Assembly: GCA_964363695.1 (NCBI GenBank) | Contig: CAYIJI010000011.1 | Coordinates: 1-23,502 of the forward strand | DNA length: 23,502 nucleotides | Direction of reading: 5' to 3' | Origin: JAMCZZ01 sp964363695 | GTDB taxonomy: Bacteria > Patescibacteriota > UBA1384 > XYA2-FULL-43-10 > 1-14-0-10-43-13 | Shown: piece after piece, positions 12,346 through 18,460 of the stretch | How the letters are laid out: the number at the start of each line of letters is the position of its first letter | Position numbering within the stretch: the stretch's first letter is position 1 | Notes under the pieces: model-generated | Databases searched by the model: none | Seen by the model: only the letters and a program-made list of their open reading frames with translations | What the model was told of the DNA's origin: nothing | Position numbers and translations under genes: made by a program

Positions 12346-12828
12346 TCAGTCCGTAAGGCTCTGTAATCCTTGCTCAGTGGTATTGTAAATTTGAACAAGT
12401 TGAGTCATCCCGAACAACTTCAGCACCCTGAAAGGAATACTTTCTCCATCGCATATGATTGCCGCTCGGTCTCGCCCTGTCCCCTTAATGCATTGGAGGA
12501 GCGCCTTTATAGCCTCGGAGTCTAGGAAAGAAATATGGCATAGATGAAACAGCCATTTATCTCCTTCCTTATAATGAACCTCGAAACTTTGGCGAATCTC
12601 CTCACTAATGCTGAGATCCATGAAGCCTCTACTAAACTTCATGATTTTGATGCTACCAGACACATCGCTTATCGTGATCTCAGCCGGTCTTGATTCCTCC
12701 CTCCAATCATCCCTATTCTCATCCCTGTCCCCTTCAGTCAACTTTCTCTCCTCCTGCGCGTGTAGAATATTCGACCTGTCTTCGTGAGACATTAATCCCA
12801 TAATCGCGGAAATCCCTTCTTCTTTCAT
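12346..12828 (-). CDS. STAS-domain protein (anti-sigma-factor-antagonist-like)
   Basis: A 160-aa protein. The first 50 residues are charged and probably disordered (many E, D, R). Residues 51-160 fit a STAS domain: a central strand and loop WLFHLCHISFLDSEAIKALL, then AAIICDGESIPFRVLKLFGMTQLVQIY, matching the SpoIIAA/RsbV pattern. D103-S104 corresponds to the conserved Asp-Ser of that family, where the serine is the site phosphorylated by the partner kinase. This implies partner-switching control of a sigma factor or other target, but no anti-sigma kinase or phosphatase is nearby. The start is uncertain: no Shine-Dalgarno precedes this ATG, and internal ATGs at codons 10 and 13 are alternatives. 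It appears monocistronic. Confidence 0.7.
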   Translation of the reverse strand: MKEEGISAIMGLMSHEDRSNILHAQEERKLTEGDRDENRDDWREESRPAEITISDVSGSIKIMKFSRGFMDLSISEEIRQSFEVHYKEGDKWLFHLCHISFLDSEAIKALLQCIKGTGRDRAAIICDGESIPFRVLKLFGMTQLVQIYNTTEQGLQSLTD

Positions 12829-12950
12829 CTATATATCAGATAAAAAAAATGCTCCTTTCTTTTTTACCTTTGTGACAAATTACAAATAATGATTTTTTTA
12901 AGAAAAATCATAGTCAGCACCGATAATAAGTGCTTTATGCCATTCAAAAA

Positions 12951-12977
12951 TACCCCCTCATAAAGGGGGCATTTTAA
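12951..12977 (-). terminator. Terminator of the long minus-strand gene run
   Basis: Minus strand CCCCC-TTTATGA-GGGGG followed by TATTTTT. It lies 16 nt past the stop of the 40-aa gene. On the plus strand the hairpin is followed by CATTTT, so it may act both ways. Confidence 0.75.
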
Positions 12978-12992
12978 TAGAACTATTTACTC

Positions 12993-13115
12993 TTATCTAA
13001 TCTCTTTTTCCTGTCTAACAGGTTCTTCTGAAGATTGTTTCTGCCACTTTATGACTCCAAATACCGCAAATCCGATTGCCAATAAAGCTAATATGGTAAG
13101 AATAATTTTTTTCAT
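12993..13115 (-). CDS. 40-aa single-pass membrane peptide, unknown function
   Basis: This short frame reads MKKIILTILALLAIGFAVFG, then VIKWQKQSSEEPVRQEKEIR. It has a positively charged start, one hydrophobic segment of about 17 aa, and a charged cytosolic or external tail. Its ATG follows the TAG of the parvulin gene after a single base, and a terminator lies 16 nt after its stop. These are the marks of a real, translationally coupled last gene. No independent Shine-Dalgarno is present. It could be a small subunit or anchor for the foldase next to it, or a lone membrane peptide. Size and context are the only evidence. Confidence 0.6.
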   Translation of the reverse strand: MKKIILTILALLAIGFAVFGVIKWQKQSSEEPVRQEKEIR

Positions 13116-13116
13116 A

Positions 13117-14139
13117 CTACTTAAGAAGCTTTATAATCAAGCTCTTCTTTTTAAGATCGTTCAACCAATCTCCAAATGATTTTTCGATTTTCCCCGTCCT
13201 TTTCTCAACTTTGATTATATGCCAACCGAACTCGCTTCTTACCGGCTCTGAAATTTCACCTTCTTTTGTTTCAAAAGCAGCTTTTGAAAATTCCGGAACC
13301 ATCTCGCCGGACGTGAAGGGTTCTAGTGCTCCGCCTTGCTCCGCACTTCCAACATCCTCTGAATATTTTTTAGCTGCTTCAGCAAAATCCAAACCGCCTT
13401 GAATCTCTTTTAGATAGCCTTCAATCTTGGTTTTTGCCTCTGCCACTTTATCATCGGGGGTATTCTTGTCTACTCGAACTAAAATATGCCGGGCTGTTAC
13501 TCTTGATATAAACTCTTTGTCTAACTTATCTCTAACCATTTGAGATTTTACTAAAACTTTAAATTGTTTTAAATTCAATCCATAGAGATCTTCAAGCACT
13601 TTATTAACTTTTTCCTCGCCGCCATTCTGGTCTATAATGTCATTTACCGCCAAATTAACTTCATCTTTGCCTACTTTTGACTTGCCAACAAACGCTTGGA
13701 AACCGATAATCTTGTTTTCAATTAACTGGTCGAGGATTTGCTTATCAATTTCGTTAAAATCAACCTTGTCCTGCTCTGTCGCTTTATAGAAATGATGAAT
13801 ATAGTCCTTTTCGTGCAAATAGTCGCCATAGGTAATAAAGTCCTGATTAGCCACTGCAACGGGGAAAGGAATAATTTTCGCAATTATCCTAGTCGCTTTA
13901 TCTTCTGACTTAAAACCGTAAATCAACACTCCAAATACTATTTGAACTATTACGATTAGCACTACTAAAGCGAAACCAATTCTTTTAGTTATTTTAGAAG
14001 CAAAAAACCGGGTAAGCTTATCACTGTTAACAAGTGTTTTAACGGCTGTTGCAATTCCACCCATGACAAATCGCGATTTACCGAGAAGAACCTTTAAAGA
14101 GCTGCCGATCTTCCTTAAAAAATTTAAAATGTTTTTCAT
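13117..14139 (-). CDS. Membrane-anchored parvulin-type peptidyl-prolyl isomerase
   Basis: A foldase for secreted proteins, in the PrsA/SurA manner. Counting from the longer frame that opens at 14163, a single membrane anchor spans 62-84 (IGFALVVLIVIVQIVFGVL). A helical SurA-N-like region follows at about 100-220. The parvulin (rotamase) domain covers 222-322: TARHILV, KYSEDVGSAEQGGAL, FGWHIIKVEKR. The catalytic part should lie outside the membrane. The ATG at 14139 (codon 9) is preferred because TATAAT covers the upstream ATG, and GGAG lies 5-6 nt before 14139. The gene has its own promoter but may also receive transcripts from the LCP genes. It likely folds exported wall and surface proteins. 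Confidence 0.88.
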   Translation of the reverse strand: MKNILNFLRKIGSSLKVLLGKSRFVMGGIATAVKTLVNSDKLTRFFASKITKRIGFALVVLIVIVQIVFGVLIYGFKSEDKATRIIAKIIPFPVAVANQDFITYGDYLHEKDYIHHFYKATEQDKVDFNEIDKQILDQLIENKIIGFQAFVGKSKVGKDEVNLAVNDIIDQNGGEEKVNKVLEDLYGLNLKQFKVLVKSQMVRDKLDKEFISRVTARHILVRVDKNTPDDKVAEAKTKIEGYLKEIQGGLDFAEAAKKYSEDVGSAEQGGALEPFTSGEMVPEFSKAAFETKEGEISEPVRSEFGWHIIKVEKRTGKIEKSFGDWLNDLKKKSLIIKLLK

Positions 14140-14161
14140 TTTTTCTCCATATAATAGCTCC

Positions 14162-14189
14162 ATTATACAAGACGACCGGAAAAAATCAA
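14162..14189 (-). promoter_or_regulatory. Internal promoter for the parvulin gene
   Basis: Minus strand TTGATT (14184-14189), 16 nt, TATAAT (14162-14167). The -35 overlaps the stop of the upstream membrane-protein gene. The -10 overlaps the apparent ATG at 14163, which rules out that start for this transcript. Confidence 0.7.
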
Positions 14190-14752
14190 ATCGACCCTCC
14201 CCATGGCGAAGATAGAAACACTAATGATATAACGGAAAGAGCAATCAGAACGTAAGTTGCCAGCTTACCGGTATGCTTGGCTAAAACAGTGTATGAAAAA
14301 CCGACAAACAAATAACTTATCAGTGCGATTATCAAGCTTTTGCTTAAAGGATTAATGAGGAAATAGCTCAAGCTAAGGAATATCTCTAGAGTTATGATGC
14401 AAAACAACACCAAGTAGATTAATCTTTTGTTCCCAAGAATTCCTATCTTCTGCTCTACATAAAGGTAAATATATCCGAAAATAATCAGAAGGCCGAGCAT
14501 TATGAGCCATATTGGAAGATTGTATTGGAAGAGAAACCCATAAAAAGCGTAAGCTGTGGTAAAAGAGAGAAAAATTAGCAAAAACAACGGGGCTGTTTCC
14601 GCTATTGTCAGAACTAACGCGATTACTCCAAAAGCAATAACCGATATCTTTATTAGAGGATTCTGATTGAGCTGCCAAAACGAAACAAGCCCCCATAAAA
14701 TTATGAGGCAAAGTAAAAACTTTCTGCTTATTTTGTTATAGAGAAAAGCCAC
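14186..14752 (-). CDS. Polytopic membrane protein, unknown function
   Basis: A 188-aa protein made almost entirely of hydrophobic segments, about six (near 12-28, 33-52, 54-73, 78-97, 108-130, 135-155, with a possible seventh at 165-183). No charged catalytic motif stands out and I recognise no family. It starts with GTG one base after the TAA of the LCP gene, so translation is coupled to that gene. Its neighbours are an LCP ligase and an extracytoplasmic foldase, so a role in envelope assembly or export is plausible. That is inference from position only. Confidence 0.72.
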   Translation of the reverse strand: MAFLYNKISRKFLLCLIILWGLVSFWQLNQNPLIKISVIAFGVIALVLTIAETAPLFLLIFLSFTTAYAFYGFLFQYNLPIWLIMLGLLIIFGYIYLYVEQKIGILGNKRLIYLVLFCIITLEIFLSLSYFLINPLSKSLIIALISYLFVGFSYTVLAKHTGKLATYVLIALSVISLVFLSSPWGGSI

Positions 14753-14753
14753 T

Positions 14754-16175
14754 TTAACGTTTAGATATCTCCGAAGAATTCAAAGAGTTAACGCTAAAAT
14801 CATCTCCAATAATAAGGGCAATGTCAACATCACTGCTAGCATCGCGTGTTTTCGTTAAAACTTCAACTTTATATTTATTCTTAAGAAAATCAGTTGCTGA
14901 TTTCTTTTTCCCGTTAGTATAGTCGAATACCACTGTCTTTTTCAATTTATCTTTATAGGTCTTTATGGAAGAAACCTCAAATTTAGTGTTTTTTTCTAAC
15001 TCCAAAGCTACTTTGCCTGCAAGGCCTGGCGTTTTTGATGCGTTGAGCACTTCGATTTTCGCACTAGTTGGTTCTTGATGCTGTCCGGAAAAGATATTCT
15101 TAACCATTTCTTTTATATCGTCAAAGTTTCCAGACTTCGGTCTAAGGTAAAAAGTCCCGGTACTAGAATCTGATACTAGAAAACTATCGTTAGCGCTGGA
15201 CAAGACCCTGGAAATAATATTGCCTGTATCAGAGTTTTTTATTATGTCCGCCATCAGCTTCAGCTCAAAGGGCTCGAAATTTGTTCTCATATGATTTCCG
15301 ACTATTGTAACTAGGTCGAGAACTTTTTTAGGATTAGCTAGCACTCCTGCCTGAAAACTTTTGTCTTTGACTGCAGAGATTACCTGCTGCTGCCTTCTGG
15401 ATCTATCGAAGTCAGATGTGGTTTCCCTGGATCGAGAATATTTCAAGGCTACTTCCCCGTTCATATGCTGTTGGCCTGCTTTAATAGAGAACAGCTCATA
15501 TCCTTTCATATTTTTGTCAGGATATAATGGGTCGTATATCGCTTTATCTACATAAATATCTACACCGCCTAATTTATTAACCAGCTGCTTAAAACCCTCG
15601 AAGTCGATCATAACGTAGTATTGGATCGGAATCCCTAACACGTTGGAAACCGTATCTTCTGTCAACGCAGAGCCTGCTGCCAGAGCATCATTGGTACAAT
15701 CGGCTTGTTTTTTCTTCTTGCAGTTTTTATCTAAAAAATCTTTATAACCGTAAGCAAAAGTTGAATTAAGCTTATCTTGCCCATGATTCTTAATTGGGAC
15801 TAAAAGATCTCTAGGAATTGATATTAAAGCGATCTTTTTTTCCTTCGTGTCGATGCTGGCAACCAACATTGAATCAGTAAGAAGTCCGCCTGGATGGTTC
15901 TCACCTCCTCTGCCTAAAAACAGCACATTGACTCTGCCTTCTTCTTCCCCTTCTAAACGCTCTCCCTTTATAGCTCTGGCTAGCGATGAATATCCTCCAT
16001 CTTCAAAAACCTTAGAACCGTTTGAATAAAGATACGCCAAAAATGAGGCCAAAAAAATAAGAAAGGTTCCAAGAATCAAAAAGGAAACCTTCCAACCCTT
16101 TCTTTTATAAAACGGCTTTTTATTTTTAGCTCTGTTATTTGGAGATAAATGGCGAACCTGTTTGACGAAACTCAT
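14754..16175 (-). CDS. LCP (LytR-CpsA-Psr) family wall-polymer ligase
   Basis: A 473-aa membrane-anchored enzyme expected to transfer a lipid-linked glycopolymer onto peptidoglycan or protein at the outer face of the membrane. The anchor is at 29-50. The LCP domain covers about 80-300 with VNVLFLGRGG, T100-D101-S102, IPRDLLVPI around R122 and D123, and YSRSRETTSDFDRSRRQQQV. These carry the conserved Asp and Arg residues that bind the pyrophosphate lipid and metal. A LytR_C domain follows (about 377-460, IEVLNASKTPGLAG). The start has no obvious Shine-Dalgarno and lies 48 nt after tsaB. It fits well with the surface glycan genes at the other end of the window. Confidence 0.9.
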   Translation of the reverse strand: MSFVKQVRHLSPNNRAKNKKPFYKRKGWKVSFLILGTFLIFLASFLAYLYSNGSKVFEDGGYSSLARAIKGERLEGEEEGRVNVLFLGRGGENHPGGLLTDSMLVASIDTKEKKIALISIPRDLLVPIKNHGQDKLNSTFAYGYKDFLDKNCKKKKQADCTNDALAAGSALTEDTVSNVLGIPIQYYVMIDFEGFKQLVNKLGGVDIYVDKAIYDPLYPDKNMKGYELFSIKAGQQHMNGEVALKYSRSRETTSDFDRSRRQQQVISAVKDKSFQAGVLANPKKVLDLVTIVGNHMRTNFEPFELKLMADIIKNSDTGNIISRVLSSANDSFLVSDSSTGTFYLRPKSGNFDDIKEMVKNIFSGQHQEPTSAKIEVLNASKTPGLAGKVALELEKNTKFEVSSIKTYKDKLKKTVVFDYTNGKKKSATDFLKNKYKVEVLTKTRDASSDVDIALIIGDDFSVNSLNSSEISKR

Positions 16176-16223
16176 TTTTGTTTTATTTTTAGCTTTTAAT
16201 AGATCAATTCTATCAAAAGGAAG

Positions 16224-16646
16224 TTAGTACAAGCAATACTTATTTTTTGTGATATGGGGCGGACTTTTGTAAAAAGGAACAACAGGATTATCAAACCGTT
16301 TGTCATGGGCTTTTAATTGAGTGTTTAAACGTTTTAAATCTTCCCTATTATTAATGTCGCCGTCAAAGGCAAGAATCGGAATATTGAGGGAGTACGCAAT
16401 GAAATTGGCCGTTGTAATGCCTATGCGCAGACCAGTGTAGGAACCGGGTCCGGGATAAACTATTAGGGCTGTTAAATCGTTTTTGTTTAATTTATTTTCG
16501 CTCAGAGCTTTATCTATGAGGCTAAGCAATGTTTCTGAAAGATTATTATGATTCAAAAATTCCGACTTTTTAAGCAGTTTAAAATCTCCATCAAATAATT
16601 GAAGCTCGGTTTTAGTAGCAAGTGAAGTATCAATAGTTAAGATCAT
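16224..16646 (-). CDS. tsaB: TsaB, threonylcarbamoyladenosine synthesis subunit (short form)
   Basis: A partner of TsaD in making the t6A modification of ANN-decoding tRNAs. It is recognised from the ASKHA-type start ILTIDTS (2-8) and GPGSYTGLRIGITTA (66-80). At 140 aa it is much shorter than the usual 220-230 aa. The second half of the fold is missing, and the protein ends with PVVPFYKSPPHITKNK, an ending I recall from other CPR TsaB proteins, so it is probably natural, not truncated. AGGAG lies about 9 nt before the ATG. The gene follows tsaE after 12 nt. tsaD and tsaC are not in the window. Confidence 0.85.
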   Translation of the reverse strand: MILTIDTSLATKTELQLFDGDFKLLKKSEFLNHNNLSETLLSLIDKALSENKLNKNDLTALIVYPGPGSYTGLRIGITTANFIAYSLNIPILAFDGDINNREDLKRLNTQLKAHDKRFDNPVVPFYKSPPHITKNKYCLY

Positions 16647-16658
16647 TTTGGCTGTCTC

Positions 16659-17096
16659 CTAAGAGTCTTTGTTGATAGAAATCTTTCTTGTATCGGGATT
16701 AATGTAATTAAATTTGAGGTTGATCGTCCGTTTTGGCAGCAAATTCCTTATTTTGCTTGGCCACTCGATTAAAACAATTGCTTCTTTATCGCCCAAAAAT
16801 TCATCAATCCCAATTGAATAAGCATCTTCTGGTGAACTCATTCTGTAGCAGTCGATATGGATAAGATTTTTTAAGCTATTGCCCGATTTTGGAATTTTAT
16901 ATTTTTTTAGCAAAACAAAAGTCGGACTGGTGATTTCATTTTCTACGCCTAAAGTCTTGGCAAATCCCTTGATAAAAGTAGTTTTCCCGCTGCCCAAATC
17001 TCCTTCCAATGCAAAAATATCACCCGGCTGCGCTTTTTGAGCAAGATCCCTTGCAATTTGATAGGTTTCTTTTTCGCTTTTTGAAAGATATTCCAT
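16659..17096 (-). CDS. tsaE: TsaE, ATPase of threonylcarbamoyladenosine synthesis
   Basis: A P-loop ATPase of 145 aa that drives turnover of the TsaB-TsaD complex. Walker A is GDLGSGKT at 32-39, followed by TSPTFVLLKKY (56-66), HIDCYR (80-85) and the conserved IEWPSK (110-115). The N-terminus SKSEKETYQIARDLAQ is standard for the family, which fixes the start at 17096. This start lies 148 bp inside the 3' part of the lamin-tail gene, in another frame, with no Shine-Dalgarno. This is an unusually long overlap. Confidence 0.92.
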   Translation of the reverse strand: MEYLSKSEKETYQIARDLAQKAQPGDIFALEGDLGSGKTTFIKGFAKTLGVENEITSPTFVLLKKYKIPKSGNSLKNLIHIDCYRMSSPEDAYSIGIDEFLGDKEAIVLIEWPSKIRNLLPKRTINLKFNYINPDTRKISINKDS

Positions 17097-18286
17097 ATTA
17101 CTGTGATAAAAGCTGAAATTATAAGATAAATAAATTCTCCGATTCCCGATCTGGGTAGTTGATCCTTTGAGGCCACTATTCTAACATCATCTTGATCGAT
17201 TGGCAAGATTCTGTACTCATCTTTGTATTGCGAAACAATGCCGGCAACTTCAACCTGATCACCTTTTTTCATTTTTGGCTTATCAATTTTTGTAGATTTA
17301 TTTATTACGACTTTGATTTCTGATTGTCCGTCACTGATATGAAATGTATCTCCCGATGTTTCAGTAACAATTCCGGCCGTTTTGATATATGTGCCTTCTG
17401 CTTCTTCGCCAATTTCAGAGATTGCAATTTCCTCTGGAACAACCGGCTCGGTATGATTTAGTATGACGATTTTCTCAGCACCACTTATTTTTATTCTTCT
17501 CTCGTTATTTGTCTGTGAAAGTTCGCCTGTGACAGAAATTAAATCTCCCAAAGTAAGAGTGGGGAAAGTTTTGCCATAGCAGTAAATTTGTATACCACCA
17601 GTTCCATCTTGAATATAGAAATATTGAGATGACAAAGCCCCGGGTAAAGTTGTGACTACACCTGTAACTGTAACATCTTCACCGTTTTCTAGAGCTCTGG
17701 CATCATTAATATTTAAGACATCCGATGTTTTTTCTTTGACTATTTCAATGATTTCTGCATACTCAGCACCCGGCGTCGGAGTGGCTACAATAAAATCAAC
17801 ATTATCAACATCTGTGTCTAAAGCATCAACAATTCTTGTTATTGACTTTCCAATAGCGGGTAATTTAGCATTTAATGGATAATTATTAGTATTGCCGTAA
17901 ATTACCTGATCGATGGTATTCTCATTATTTTTAAGAAAAATAGAATCACCAGTATTGTTTAAAATGTTTTCATCTGTAACTATTAAGTATTCGCCAGATT
18001 TCAAAATCAAACCTGTCAACTTTGAAAAAGTGTGGTTCGCCTTGTCTTTTAATAAGTAGTTAGATAAATCTATGTCTAAGTCGGTTGGATTGAACAGTTC
18101 AATCCACTCCTTAGCCAATACTTCGTCTTCAGTTACTTCGAGTGGATTTGGATACACCTCATTAATAGTTAAATGGTCATCTGATGCAAAAACAGCTTTT
18201 GAACCAAAAAATGTTGCCGCCAAAATAGCAATAAAACTATACAGCAATATGACAATCGATCTATATCGCCCTCTCTTTGATTTCAT
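16949..18286 (-). CDS. Surface protein: lamin-tail domain, OB-like domains, LPRSG sorting signal
   Basis: A 445-aa exported protein. It has a signal peptide (about 8-35), then a lamin-tail domain at about 37-130 (INEVYPNP, EWIELFNPTDLDIDLSNYLL). Two OB-fold-like segments follow, about 190-285 (VTVTGVVTTLPG, FYIQDGTGGIQIY) and 285-375, of the kind found in secreted nucleases and nucleic-acid-binding proteins. At 377-381 is LPRSG, followed by a hydrophobic stretch (about 385-401) and KAKKK at 403-407. This is a sortase-type sorting signal with Ser in place of Thr. The last 38 residues after KAKKK come from the frame overlapping tsaE and look non-native. The TAATG overlap joins it to the 54-aa gene upstream. 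Likely a wall-linked DNA- or polymer-binding protein. Confidence 0.8.
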   Translation of the reverse strand: MKSKRGRYRSIVILLYSFIAILAATFFGSKAVFASDDHLTINEVYPNPLEVTEDEVLAKEWIELFNPTDLDIDLSNYLLKDKANHTFSKLTGLILKSGEYLIVTDENILNNTGDSIFLKNNENTIDQVIYGNTNNYPLNAKLPAIGKSITRIVDALDTDVDNVDFIVATPTPGAEYAEIIEIVKEKTSDVLNINDARALENGEDVTVTGVVTTLPGALSSQYFYIQDGTGGIQIYCYGKTFPTLTLGDLISVTGELSQTNNERRIKISGAEKIVILNHTEPVVPEEIAISEIGEEAEGTYIKTAGIVTETSGDTFHISDGQSEIKVVINKSTKIDKPKMKKGDQVEVAGIVSQYKDEYRILPIDQDDVRIVASKDQLPRSGIGEFIYLIISAFITVIWNIFQKAKKKPIKLQGILLKKRSRVIFLHWKEIWAAGKLLLSRDLPRL

Positions 18287-18450
18287 TAATATTCTTCGAT
18301 CCTTAAATATTTTAGGGCATTCTTATATTCAGGCTTAGTTTCTCCATTCTCAAAACAAAGATCTAATATTTGTGTTTTTGGATTTGCCCACGATTCAATT
18401 TCACAATAGCCAATCACCCCATCGCTATTTTCAACTTTCACCGAGACCAT
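18286..18450 (-). CDS. 54-aa hypothetical protein after res
   Basis: The frame starts MVSVKVENSDGVIGYCEIES and ends EYKNALKYLRIEEY. It is soluble and acidic, with a beta-like first half and a helical end. I do not recognise a family. Evidence that it is real: a strong Shine-Dalgarno (AAGGAGGG) 4-5 nt before the ATG, which overlaps the stop of the res gene ten bases upstream, and a TAATG overlap with the lamin-tail gene downstream. It links the restriction genes and the envelope genes into one transcript. It might be an accessory of the restriction system, but nothing in the sequence proves this. Confidence 0.7.
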   Translation of the reverse strand: MVSVKVENSDGVIGYCEIESWANPKTQILDLCFENGETKPEYKNALKYLRIEEY

Positions 18451-18460
18451 ATTTCCCTCC

